The translations under genes were made by a program, and so were the position numbers. Shown here piece by piece: positions 44,954 through 53,329 of a stretch of 64,000 nt of DNA (positions within the stretch are counted from its first letter, which is position 1; each line of letters starts with the position of its first letter). Origin of the DNA: Paenibacillus protaetiae. Lineage in GTDB: Bacteria; Bacillota; Bacilli; Paenibacillales; Paenibacillaceae. The stretch covers positions 2,402,001 through 2,466,000 of the forward strand of contig NZ_CP035492.1 in assembly GCF_004135365.1 (NCBI RefSeq). The letters run 5' to 3'. The notes beneath the pieces are model-generated. The model searched no databases and was not told where the DNA came from. It saw only the letters and a list, made by a program, of their open reading frames with translations.

Positions 44954-46750
44954 TTATTCCGCTTTAACAGCTTGAGCCGCAGGACGATTATCCGAGCGTT
45001 TCCACATAAACCGCAATACGATATAAATCAATATGGCGAGCTGCGGTACGGTAGTCTCCCAGGTCGGATAAATACCAAGCGCCCCCAGCGTTGGCAGCAT
45101 CTCTTCCGTATGCGACGGAATGGCCGATGCGACTTGCAGCGCATGGATGCTTTCCCCGACAAACCGAAATACGAGGTAATAGATTAACAGCGAAGCCGTC
45201 AGGAAAAAAGGTTTAATCGGCAGCCGTGTGCCGTACCTGATAATAAGAAATGCTAACACGACAAGTGCAACAAGCGCGCCTGCAATGCCGATAGCAAGCT
45301 GAACATAACTGATCGAAGAAGCCATGCCGACGTAGAAAATCGTCGTTTCCGCCCCTTCTCTTAACACGGCCAGCCCGGATACGGCAAACAGCGACCACAA
45401 GTTCCCCCTGGCCAAAGCGCCGCCCATTTTGGAATCAATGTATTTGTTCCAGCTGCTGATATTGGACTTGCTGTGCAGCCAGCTGCCTACCGTCAGCATC
45501 AGAATGACCGACACAAGGCCGGTTATCCCTTCAATAAGCTCCCGCGTGCTGCCGGCTACCGCTTCTTTAATAAGCAAAGTAAGGGCTGCTGCAAGCAGGC
45601 AGCTTAATATAATACCGGACCATACGCCGGACCAAATCCATCCCCGTTTCGACTCGTTGCCTGTTTTTTTCAAATATGCAAGCAGCGCCGCAAGCACCAG
45701 GATCGCTTCAAGCCCTTCGCGAAGCAGGATAAGGGCTGCATCCCAGGCGTTATAAGTCGTTTGCTCTGCCATCGGGCGAAGCTGATCGCGCATTTGGCTG
45801 ATCGTTTGCTTCGCTTTGTCGGCCGACGGCGGGTCAGACAGCAAATAACCGGATACGGCCGACATTTCAATTTCGATTTTGTCATAGATGGCCGCAGAGC
45901 GGATTTGCACTTCCCCTTCCACCGACGGCCACTCCGAAATAAAGGAGGTCATCTGCCCGTTCGCCTCATCATATAAACCGGACTCAACATCCTGATAGGC
46001 TTTATTGAGAATGGCAATCAGCCCGGCGACCGTATTGCCCTCCTGCACCGGCTCTGCGGCGATTTTGCCGTTTTTATAATCCTGGATCAGCTGGATAAAC
46101 TGCTGCGTTTCATCAAGCGCCTGCGGCGCGCGCGGCGGCTCCGCCTGCAGCGCAATCCGGATCATGCTCATATGAAGCTCCAGCTTCGCATATACCGCCG
46201 CATTCTCCGAACGGATCGGCGTTTCGATAGCTTTCCAGCCCAAATCAATTTCGTGCAGCGATGACAAGGCCGCCGCCCAGTCAGAAGCCTGCACGTTCTG
46301 CAGCAGCTTCTCCGCTTTCGGCAGCATCCCCGCCGCCGCAGCTGCTCCGCCGCCGGCATCCGCCTGCTTCAAGCTTTTGGCATAAGCGCTAATCGCCTTC
46401 GCCAGCGCCGACAGGGAGGCTTTCGCTTGATCCGGGTTGGCTTCCGCTTCTTTTAACGCCTTGCCGGCCTGCGCGACGGCAGAATCTACGTCCGCCGCTT
46501 CGGCGGAGCTTGACGGATGAAGCGACTTCCACAGCTGTTCCGTCTGCGCAATATCGTCCGAAACAGACTGCCAATTGAGCTGTCCGGCTTCAACGAGTGC
46601 CGAACCAACTAACGAAAGCATTTGATCAGCACCCGATGACTGATCCTGCGCCGCTGCCTTGCCAACAGGCTGGAAGGCAGCCAGGCTTAAGCACATAACC
46701 GTCAGCACTACAGCCGCTGTTAGCATTATGCGCTGTTTAAAGGTTCTCAT
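44954..46750 (-). CDS. efeU: FTR1-family iron permease EfeU with long extracytoplasmic N-terminus
   Basis: 598 residues. Signal peptide (ITML-type MRTFKQRIMLTAAVVLTVMCLSL), an exported helical domain of about 310 residues that looks internally duplicated (two stretches of ..WPSVEGEVQIRSAAIYDKIEIEM / ..WKAIETPIRSENAAVYAKLELHM type), and a C-terminal seven-helix FTR1 domain with the iron motifs LREGLEAILVLAALL and LREGAETTIFYVG. Third gene of efeO-efeB-efeU. Imports ferrous/ferric iron with EfeO and EfeB. ATG with AAAGGAG upstream. Confidence 0.93.
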   Translation of the reverse strand: MRTFKQRIMLTAAVVLTVMCLSLAAFQPVGKAAAQDQSSGADQMLSLVGSALVEAGQLNWQSVSDDIAQTEQLWKSLHPSSSAEAADVDSAVAQAGKALKEAEANPDQAKASLSALAKAISAYAKSLKQADAGGGAAAAAGMLPKAEKLLQNVQASDWAAALSSLHEIDLGWKAIETPIRSENAAVYAKLELHMSMIRIALQAEPPRAPQALDETQQFIQLIQDYKNGKIAAEPVQEGNTVAGLIAILNKAYQDVESGLYDEANGQMTSFISEWPSVEGEVQIRSAAIYDKIEIEMSAVSGYLLSDPPSADKAKQTISQMRDQLRPMAEQTTYNAWDAALILLREGLEAILVLAALLAYLKKTGNESKRGWIWSGVWSGIILSCLLAAALTLLIKEAVAGSTRELIEGITGLVSVILMLTVGSWLHSKSNISSWNKYIDSKMGGALARGNLWSLFAVSGLAVLREGAETTIFYVGMASSISYVQLAIGIAGALVALVVLAFLIIRYGTRLPIKPFFLTASLLIYYLVFRFVGESIHALQVASAIPSHTEEMLPTLGALGIYPTWETTVPQLAILIYIVLRFMWKRSDNRPAAQAVKAE

Positions 46751-46769
46751 CGTCTGTCCGCTCCTTTAT

Positions 46770-48077
46770 TTAAAACAACGTCTCGCCGATATACCCGCCT
46801 TGGCGCACGCCAGGGAAGCAAGCGAACAAGGCGCTGCCGTTATGCACGATATATTCGTTTAACGCATCGTTTTGGCCCAGCTTTTGCTGCAGCGGAATAA
46901 ACTGCTTGCGGCTGTCCCGGTTAAAGCAAATAAACAGCAGGCCAGCATCGAGCTGCCCTGTTTTATTGTCCATGCCGCTGGAATACGAATAGGAGCGCCG
47001 CAATATTCGGACCGAGCCGTCGCCATGCGCCAGCGCAACATGTGAACGGACCGGAATAAGCGCCTTGCCTGTATCATCCTTGGCATTCAAGTCGATTGGA
47101 TCAAATTCATTGGCGCTGCCTAACGGCGCCCCGCTGCTGCGATGGCGCCCGAACGTCTGCTCTTGGTCGGCCAGCGTGGAGCGGTCCCACACCTCAATCC
47201 GCATCCGGATGCGGCGGACCGCCATATAACTGCCGCCGGCCATCCAGTCCGTGCCGTCTTCAGGCTGCGCCCATACGACCTCATTCATTAACCGGTTATC
47301 CGTTACATCCGGATTACCCGTTCCATCTTTAAATCCGAGCAGGTTGCGCGGCGTCGATCCGGCCGGATCGGCTGCCCCAGTACGCTGGAACCCTTCCTGC
47401 GTCCAGCGCAGCACAACTTTGCCGCGCCCGATGCGTGCCAGATTGCGGACTGCATGGAAGGCGACCTGCATATCGTCCGAGCATACTTGAACGCCAATAT
47501 CGCCGCCGCACCATTCCGGCCGAAGCTCGTCGCCGCCAAAAGCGGGCATGTCGACCAGCGCCGCCGGCCTCCGGGCAGCCAGCCCGAACCGGCTGTCAAA
47601 AAAGGAAGCGCCGACTCCAAACGTAATCGTTGTCCGCGATGGAGACAAGCCGGCCGCTTCGCCCGTATCCGCCGGCGGCAAGTTCTCGTTGCCGCTTTCG
47701 GCTTGCACCGTTTCGCCACGTGACACAGCCGCCGCAGCGGCAGTCCATGCTTGAAACAAAACGCGCACATCATCCAGGCTAACCGTTACAAGGTCGAATG
47801 CCGCAAACATAATAAAATTTTGCGAAGGGGTCGTAATGCCCGCTTGATGCTCGCCGTAAAAATCAACGATGCCGCCGTTTCCCGCATGATTCGGCTTGTT
47901 TTCCGGCGCTTTAATGGCGCCTGCAGCTTCCAGCACGCCGCTAACGCCAGCGGCGCCGAGCAACAGCCCGGCGCCTCCAATGCCAGCCATCCGCAGCAAA
48001 TCGCGGCGGCTGAGCGGTTTATTCAGCAAATGCTCTTTCATTTGCGTTTGTTTTTGATCATCTTGATGTTCGCTCAT
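46770..48077 (-). CDS. efeB: Dye-decolorizing heme peroxidase EfeB with twin-arginine signal
   Basis: 435 residues from the ATG at 48077, one base after the efeO stop. The N-terminus has the twin-arginine motif LSRRDLLRMAGIGGAGLLLG, so it is exported folded by Tat. The Dyp peroxidase domain shows the GFKDGTGNP motif with its catalytic Asp, and the proximal heme His region near RRSYSYSSG/ALAHGDGSV. In B. subtilis the homologue YwbN is exported by TatAyCy (from memory). The middle gene of efeOBU; it probably oxidises Fe(II) or deferrochelates heme. Confidence 0.95.
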   Translation of the reverse strand: MSEHQDDQKQTQMKEHLLNKPLSRRDLLRMAGIGGAGLLLGAAGVSGVLEAAGAIKAPENKPNHAGNGGIVDFYGEHQAGITTPSQNFIMFAAFDLVTVSLDDVRVLFQAWTAAAAAVSRGETVQAESGNENLPPADTGEAAGLSPSRTTITFGVGASFFDSRFGLAARRPAALVDMPAFGGDELRPEWCGGDIGVQVCSDDMQVAFHAVRNLARIGRGKVVLRWTQEGFQRTGAADPAGSTPRNLLGFKDGTGNPDVTDNRLMNEVVWAQPEDGTDWMAGGSYMAVRRIRMRIEVWDRSTLADQEQTFGRHRSSGAPLGSANEFDPIDLNAKDDTGKALIPVRSHVALAHGDGSVRILRRSYSYSSGMDNKTGQLDAGLLFICFNRDSRKQFIPLQQKLGQNDALNEYIVHNGSALFACFPGVRQGGYIGETLF

Positions 48078-48078
48078 C

Positions 48079-48954
48079 TTACTCCGCCCCCAAAATAACT
48101 CCCATTTGCGACAACGGTTCGGCCAGAGCGTCAATCAGCTGGCTTAATTTTTTAGTGTCTTCTTCTTTCAGATCCGTGTAGGAAACGTAGCCGTCCCCAT
48201 TCTTATAAGTGTCGAGCGCTTTGTTTAGATTATCGAAGCTGGTTCCGATTTTGCTTTCCAGATCCGCATCTTTTTTGTTCAAATCGTCCTTCAGCAGCTC
48301 GTAAATTTTTTGCGCGCCTTCCACGTTTGCAGCAAAATCATACAAATCCGTGTGGGAGTAACGTTCCTCTTCGCCCGTTACTTTGGAGGAGGATACTTCG
48401 TTCAGCAAGCCGACTGCGCCGGTCACAAGCAAAGAAGGCTCAATGTCGACCGTTTCCATCAACGCGCGAAGTTTCTTCGTATCGTCCAGAAGGCGATCCG
48501 CGAAATCCGTCACATCCGCCGTTGTGTTATTGACCCACAACCCTTGCTCGATGCGATGGAATCCGCGCCAGTCAGCTGCGTCTACATCGTTTTCACGGGC
48601 GTCGATATCCGGGTCCAAGTCGCCAAGCGCTTCAGCAATCGGTTCAATCCGCTCGTAATACATGCGTGTAGGTGCATACAGCTTTTTGGCTGTATCCATA
48701 TCGCCTGATTTGACCGCCGTTACAAATTTGTCGGTTTCCGTAATGAGCGTATCCGCCTGGCCGATCGAATACTGGCGGTATGCGTCAATAATCGGCGTCC
48801 AGTTCACGCTTTCCGCCGGCGCGGACGCGTCAGCGGAAGGCGCAGCTGTCTGCGCTGCATTGGCATTGCCGCTATTATTGTTATTGGAACTGCATCCGGT
48901 AAATACAACGCTGCAAGCAATTGCTGCAGCAGCCCATTTCAAGTTCGTTCTCAT
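48079..48954 (-). CDS. efeO: Iron-uptake lipoprotein EfeO/EfeM (imelysin-like, M75)
   Basis: 291 residues. Lipoprotein signal with lipobox FTGC at residues 17-20, a disordered Asn/Ala/Ser linker, then an all-helical imelysin-like domain with the HxxE motif in RGFHRIEQGLW that binds metal. The N-terminal cupredoxin domain of E. coli EfeO is absent, so this is the EfeM form. First gene of the operon, under the Fur box at 49036. Confidence 0.94.
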   Translation of the reverse strand: MRTNLKWAAAAIACSVVFTGCSSNNNNSGNANAAQTAAPSADASAPAESVNWTPIIDAYRQYSIGQADTLITETDKFVTAVKSGDMDTAKKLYAPTRMYYERIEPIAEALGDLDPDIDARENDVDAADWRGFHRIEQGLWVNNTTADVTDFADRLLDDTKKLRALMETVDIEPSLLVTGAVGLLNEVSSSKVTGEEERYSHTDLYDFAANVEGAQKIYELLKDDLNKKDADLESKIGTSFDNLNKALDTYKNGDGYVSYTDLKEEDTKKLSQLIDALAEPLSQMGVILGAE

Positions 48955-49021
48955 TTCTCAATACCCCTCATCCCTGCAAAATAGTAAAACAGCCGTTTCA
49001 TCCTATTAAAGCTCTAAACGA

Positions 49022-49051
49022 AGTATATGGGATACTGATAATCATTGTCAA
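49022..49051 (-). promoter_or_regulatory. Promoter of efeOBU overlapping a Fur box
   Basis: Minus strand -35 TTGACA (49046-49051), 18-base spacer, -10 TATACT (49022-49027). The sequence TGATAATCATTGTCA at 49036-49050 differs from the Fur consensus TGATAATNATTATCA at one base and covers the -35 and spacer, so iron-loaded Fur would block transcription. Confidence 0.85.
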
Positions 49052-49084
49052 TTAGATTTTTTAGGTTCCCTTTTGCCGCCGTGC

Positions 49085-49133
49085 GCAAAAAAAAACCGAT
49101 GCCGCAACCGGCTGCCGCCGGCCGAAACATCAG
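49085..49133 (-). terminator. Possible terminator after the second YitT gene
   Basis: GC-rich dyad (GCCGGC...GCCGG, CATC...GATG) ending in a run of nine T on the minus strand. Stem pairing is imperfect. Confidence 0.5.
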
Positions 49134-49176
49134 CTTTATTTTCATTCAGGAATGCAAAGCCGCCTTCCTGCTGCTA

Positions 49177-50043
49177 TTAATGGATGTCTTTTTTCGCAAA
49201 ATTGCTGCCATGCACGTCGGATACGCTTTGGATGGACAAGAAAGCTCTCGGGTCTACATCATGGACCAGCGATTTCAGCTTGGCCAGCTCCACCCTCGTC
49301 ACAACGCAATAAATAACTTGCGTTTCCTCGCGGGAGTAGCCGCCTCTCGCCATAATAAAGGTCGTGCTTCTGCCCAAACGGGAGTTGATCGTATCGGAAA
49401 TTTCCTCGTATTCGTTGGAAATGATCATCACCGATTTGGATTCCTCCAAGCCGTCCACGACAATATCAATCAGCTTGATGGCGATATAATAAGTAATCAT
49501 CGAGTACATCGCCGAATCCCATTTAAATACAAAACCTGCGGCAATAAAAATAAAGACGTTGATAATCATGACAATTTGTCCGACGGACATGTTTGTTTTT
49601 TTGGAGAGCAGAATCGCCACGATTTCCGTGCCGTCCAAGCTTCCCCCGAAACGCATTACGAGACCGACGCCTGCGCCGAGAATCATGCCGCCAAACAGCA
49701 CCGCCAGCAGCTTTTCCTCCGTAAACGGAGCATGATGATGGAGAATTTGAGTGGTAATGGACATGATCACAATGCCGTACAGCGTCGAAAATACGAATGT
49801 TTTGCCTATTTGCTTAAACCCCAAGACCAGAAACGGTAAATTCAGAATGACAATGAAGATGCCATAGGACATGCCTGTCAAATGCGAGAGCATGATGGAT
49901 ATGCCGGTAACCCCGCCGTCGATAACGGAGTTGTTTACCAGGAACAGCTCAAGAGCCACGCCCATCATCACCGCTCCGATTGTAATAAACAAAATGCGTT
50001 TTACAATTTCGAGAAACGATAATTTTTTATGCGCTTTTGCCAT
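49177..50043 (-). CDS. YitT-family membrane protein (DUF161/DUF2179), second copy
   Basis: 288 residues; ATG with AGGAGGAAG upstream. Same build as 21345-22226: about six membrane segments (RILFITIGAVMMGVALELFL, FGGSLDGTEIVAILLS) and a C-terminal DUF2179 domain (VMIISNEYEEISDTINSRLGRSTTFI). The two share many stretches (GTEI, GFVFKWDSAMYS/GFVFGWDSAMYS) and are old paralogues. Role unknown. Confidence 0.92.
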   Translation of the reverse strand: MAKAHKKLSFLEIVKRILFITIGAVMMGVALELFLVNNSVIDGGVTGISIMLSHLTGMSYGIFIVILNLPFLVLGFKQIGKTFVFSTLYGIVIMSITTQILHHHAPFTEEKLLAVLFGGMILGAGVGLVMRFGGSLDGTEIVAILLSKKTNMSVGQIVMIINVFIFIAAGFVFKWDSAMYSMITYYIAIKLIDIVVDGLEESKSVMIISNEYEEISDTINSRLGRSTTFIMARGGYSREETQVIYCVVTRVELAKLKSLVHDVDPRAFLSIQSVSDVHGSNFAKKDIH

Positions 50044-50241
50044 GGACCAAACTTCCTCCTATTCCTTCTACTACATAAAGCTTATCATAAATTGTCGTTG
50101 TTCTCCAAATTGAGAAGAAGGCTGAAGAAGTTTTTTCATCAGAAAATGGGTAATCGTCCAAACACATCCACACCTGTCCTGCATAAAGTAGGGTGAACAC
50201 CTATCACGAAAGGTTAAAGGAGCTGAACGACCCTGTCTAAA

Positions 50242-50715
50242 ATGAAAAAACAACCTAAACAAAATAGAACCATTACGCCGTTACCGGGCTTGCTCGGACC
50301 TGGTGGTCCTGGAGGTCCCGGCGGCCCCGGCTTCGGACCCGGAGGGCCGTTTGGTCCCGGCGGTCCAGGCGGCCCTGGCGGGCCTGGTTTCGGTCCCGGT
50401 GGCCCTGGCGGTCCCGGAGGGCCGTTTGGTCCTGGAGGCCCCGGCGGGCCATTCGGACCTGGCGGTCCCGGCGGCCCCGGCTTCGGACATGGAGGTCCTG
50501 GAGGTCCTGGAGGCCCCGGCGGGCCTGGAGCGCTTGGTTTCGCACCGGGCTGCGTGGGCAGATGGGCATTCGTCAGAACCAATAACGGCCAGTCGTTCTG
50601 GATGTTTATCCAAAGGTCGCAGCCGTTTGGATCAACTTCCGGCTGGGTATTCCCAACCTTTACGTTCCAGACCATTCCGTCGCACACGATTGTCAGCGTA
50701 AATTGCAGCTTCTAA
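50242..50715 (+). CDS. Collagen-like (GPG repeat) exported or surface protein
   Basis: 157 residues. Short basic start [17 protein letters not shown], a Gly-Pro-Gly/Gly-Gly-Pro triplet region with spaced Phe (about 17-98), and a C-terminal compact domain [18 protein letters not shown]...VNCSF. AAAGGAG lies 20 bases before the ATG, too far for a normal site. An earlier start with CTG or an unusual leader is possible. The opposite strand also has a long GPP-type ORF because of the same repeats, but the + frame is preferred: it ends in a folded-looking domain and a perfect terminator follows its stop. No signal peptide is visible. Confidence 0.7.
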   Translation: MKKQPKQNRTITPLPGLLGPGGPGGPGGPGFGPGGPFGPGGPGGPGGPGFGPGGPGGPGGPFGPGGPGGPFGPGGPGGPGFGHGGPGGPGGPGGPGALGFAPGCVGRWAFVRTNNGQSFWMFIQRSQPFGSTSGWVFPTFTFQTIPSHTIVSVNCSF

Positions 50716-50718
50716 CTA

Positions 50719-50756
50719 TAAACCGGCCAGCGGCCGCGCCGCTGGCCGGTTTCATT
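50719..50756 (+). terminator. Terminator after the collagen-like gene
   Basis: 15-bp stem AAACCGGCCAGCGGC / GCCGCTGGCCGGTTT with a 3-base loop, but a short T-run. It supports transcription of the + strand ORF. Confidence 0.75.
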
Positions 50757-50800
50757 TGCGCCGTTTCCAATGGCATCCGCCTTGTCCGGATAGCCGCTTC

Positions 50801-50829
50801 TTGTAAGACCGCGTTTCATGCGGTATACT
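50801..50829 (+). promoter_or_regulatory. Promoter of the serS T-box leader
   Basis: -35 TTGTAA (50801-50806), 17-base spacer, -10 TATACT (50824-50829). Confidence 0.75.
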
Positions 50830-50835
50830 TATGAA

Positions 50836-51076
50836 CAAATTTCAGAACGACCAATCGCCGATGAAGAGCATCCAACTCGGAGGCGTTTTCGCCAAGGAAC
50901 AAGCAAGCAAGGCTGTATACCGCCATTTCCGCCTGCTGCACATGCTCCCTAAGTTAACCGGATCCGCCCGTTATCGCGGAACCAAGGCGGACTTGCCAGG
51001 CTTTCGCGCCGGCAGGTCAAGTTGGGTGGCACCGCGAGTTCAAACGCTCCTCGTCCCAAACGAGAGGGCGTTTTTT
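50836..51076 (+). ncRNA. T-box leader upstream of serS
   Basis: The conserved T-box core GGGTGGCACCGCG is at 51024-51036, preceded by structured leader sequence and followed by a terminator, CGCTCCTCG / CGAGAGGGCG and six T (51045-51076). UGGC in the core can pair with GCCA, fitting a discriminator G as in tRNA-Ser. Serine specifier candidates AGC (50867-50869) or TCC (50871-50873) are near 50867; I could not fold stem I to decide. Uncharged tRNA-Ser would favour the antiterminator and turn on the gene. Confidence 0.92.
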
Positions 51077-51110
51077 GTGTTTTTATAACCCAAAAAGGAG
51101 CGGTGCCATC

Positions 51111-52412
51111 ATGTTGGAGATGAAGTGGATCAGAGAAAATGCAGATAAGGTGCAGCAGGCTGCGAATGACAAACGGATGGAGTTCGACGTTTATGAGCTG
51201 GTAGAGACGGACAGTTTGACGCGCAGACTGCAGCAGGAAACCGAAGCGCTGCGGCAGGCGAGAAATACGCTATCGCAAGCAGTCGGGCTCGCTATTCATC
51301 AAGGGATCGAGGCGGAAGCCGACGCGGCCAAAGCCAAGGTTGCCTTGGTCAACGAACAGCTGGCCGTTCTGGAACAGGAATTCGCGGCTGCGGAAGCACG
51401 CCGCAGCCGCCTGCTGCAGCGCGTGCCTAATATCGTATCGGAGGATACGCCGGCCGGGGCATCGGATGCTGACAATGTTGAGATCCGGAAAGTTGGCGCC
51501 TTGCCGGAATGGGGCTTCCTGCCTAAAAGCCATATCGAGCTTGGCGAGCTGCATGATATGATCGATTTCCGCCGCGGCGTCAAAACAGCCGGCACCCGGA
51601 GCTATTATTTGAAGGGAATGGCGGCTCTGCTGCACCGCGCGGTGCAGCAGCTTGCTTTGGACCTGCTGCTGGACAAAGGATTTACTCCGCTGGAGGTTCC
51701 GCTTATGGTGCGCGAGGACACGCTTGTCCATGCCGGTTTTTTACCGCTCGGCGAAGACCAGGTCTACCGCATCGCCGGCGAGGACCGCTGGCTTGTCGGC
51801 ACCTCGGAAGCTCCGCTTGCCAATTATTACGCCGGTGAAGTCATTGACGCGGCCCGGCCGGTGAAGCTCGCGGCCGCCTCGTCATGCTTCCGGAGCGAAG
51901 TTGGTTCGGCGGGGCGGGATACGCAAGGACTGTACCGCGTCCACCAGTTCGCCAAGGTGGAGCAGGTCGTCATATGCAAAGCCGACTATGCCGTTTCGGA
52001 CCTGCTGCTTCATGAAATAACAAGCAATGCCGAGCAGCTGCTGCAGCTGCTCGAACTCCCTTACCGGGTGATGGCCGTTTGTACCGGCGATATGTCGCAA
52101 AAAACGTACAAACAATACGACATTGAAACCTGGATGCCCAGCCGCGGCAGCTACGGCGAGACGCATTCGTCGTCGAATCTCGGCGACTTTCAAGCCCGCC
52201 GCTCGAACATCCGTTACCGCGGCGCGGACGGCAAGCTGCGATACTGCCATACGCTTAACAACACGGCGGTTGCTTCGCCCCGCATCTTAATTCCGCTGCT
52301 TGAAAATCACCAGCAGGCGGATGGCTCGATCCGTATTCCCGCCGCTCTCCAGCCTTACATGCGCGGTGCGGAGCGCATCGTGCCGCCCGGCCAAGAAGAA
52401 ACAAACGGCTGA
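51111..52412 (+). CDS. serS: Seryl-tRNA synthetase, variant with GTSE substrate loop
   Basis: 433 residues from the ATG at 51111 (AAGGAG about 10 bases upstream). N-terminal coiled-coil arm (about 30-105) and a class II core: motif 2 SCFRSEVGSAGRDTQGLYRVHQF and motif 3 NNTAVASPRILIPLLEN. The substrate loop reads VGTSEAPLANYYAGEV instead of the common LTPTAEVPVTN, and ETWMPSRGSYGETHSSSNLGDFQARR is also more like actinobacterial forms. This might be a second, T-box-regulated enzyme, since Bacillales usually have a housekeeping serS near dnaX; the copy number is unknown. Confidence 0.93.
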   Translation: MLEMKWIRENADKVQQAANDKRMEFDVYELVETDSLTRRLQQETEALRQARNTLSQAVGLAIHQGIEAEADAAKAKVALVNEQLAVLEQEFAAAEARRSRLLQRVPNIVSEDTPAGASDADNVEIRKVGALPEWGFLPKSHIELGELHDMIDFRRGVKTAGTRSYYLKGMAALLHRAVQQLALDLLLDKGFTPLEVPLMVREDTLVHAGFLPLGEDQVYRIAGEDRWLVGTSEAPLANYYAGEVIDAARPVKLAAASSCFRSEVGSAGRDTQGLYRVHQFAKVEQVVICKADYAVSDLLLHEITSNAEQLLQLLELPYRVMAVCTGDMSQKTYKQYDIETWMPSRGSYGETHSSSNLGDFQARRSNIRYRGADGKLRYCHTLNNTAVASPRILIPLLENHQQADGSIRIPAALQPYMRGAERIVPPGQEETNG

Positions 52413-52426
52413 TTAAAGCCGCCGCC

Positions 52427-52462
52427 AGGAACCGGCTGTCCAGAGCAGCCGGTTCCTTTTTT
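52427..52462 (+). terminator. Terminator after serS
   Basis: Perfect stem GGAACCGGCTG / CAGCCGGTTCC followed by seven T. Confidence 0.9.
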
Positions 52463-52615
52463 ATTCGGAACTTGCCATTCCCCTTTTTTTGCATATGTAA
52501 AATAATCTAACATATTTATTGCCTCATATGCTATTTTTCCTTTAAAATAAGGAATGTACGTCATAAATCCTTACATAAATATGGTTGTCCATTTAAAACC
52601 GATGAGGTGAGCAGC

Positions 52616-53329
52616 ATGCCAGGGGAATTAATCTTAACGGTTGACGATGAATCGCGGATTGGCGAACTGGTCGGGATGTATTTGGCCAAAGACGGCTTCC
52701 GGCACCGGACTGCCGCAAACGGCAAGCAAGCGCTGGAAATTGCCGAAAGCGACCGCCCTTCCCTTATTGTACTGGATGTGCGCCTTCCCGATATGGAAGG
52801 TTATGAGTTATGTTCGCTTCTCCGCCAAACTACCGATGTGCCAATCGTATTTTTAACCTGCAAAGATACCGAAATTGATAAAGTCGTAGGTTTAAGCGTC
52901 GGCGCTGACGACTATGTCAGCAAGCCGTTCAGCCCTGTCGAATTGATGGCCCGTATTAAAGCCCAGCTGCGCCGCAACCGGATCGTGCAAAGCCGGGATG
53001 AAGATACGCCCGCAGAAATGCTTGCCTCGGCTCATGTGCGCCTGTCGGTCCGGACGCATGAAGCGTTTGCCGACGGCAACCGGCTTGATCTTTCCGCCAA
53101 AGAATTCCAGCTGCTGTCTTATATGATGCTTCACGCCAAACAGGTGCTGACCGCCGAGCGTTTGCTCACCTCCGTCTGGGGTTACGAAAATACGCTTGAT
53201 ACGAAAACACTCCAGGTACATATTGGCCATCTCCGCAAAAAAATTGAGCCCGATCCGGCAAATCCGAAGCGCATCGTAACGATTCGGGGCTTCGGGTACA
53301 AATTCGATGAAGCCGTTCGTCCGATTTAG
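52616..53329 (+). CDS. OmpR-family response regulator
   Basis: 237 residues from the ATG at 52616 (GAGGTG upstream; GTG at 52607 is weaker). Receiver about 3-118: TVDDESRIGEL, phosphoacceptor Asp in LIVLDVRLPDMEG, VFLTCKDTEI, and the K in DYVSKPF. OmpR/PhoB winged helix at the C-terminus (SAKEFQLLSYMMLHAKQVL, LQVHIGHLRKKIE). The gene overlaps the downstream kinase by 23 bases, so they are co-translated. Confidence 0.94.
   Translation: MPGELILTVDDESRIGELVGMYLAKDGFRHRTAANGKQALEIAESDRPSLIVLDVRLPDMEGYELCSLLRQTTDVPIVFLTCKDTEIDKVVGLSVGADDYVSKPFSPVELMARIKAQLRRNRIVQSRDEDTPAEMLASAHVRLSVRTHEAFADGNRLDLSAKEFQLLSYMMLHAKQVLTAERLLTSVWGYENTLDTKTLQVHIGHLRKKIEPDPANPKRIVTIRGFGYKFDEAVRPI

Noticed and set aside
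50214-50687. GPP-type collagen ORF on the minus strand
   Set aside because: Same repeats read backwards; no ribosome binding site, ends without a folded domain, and the terminator fits the + strand gene.
50831-51088. 85-codon ORF before serS
   Set aside because: It overlaps the T-box leader and its terminator, which explain the sequence.
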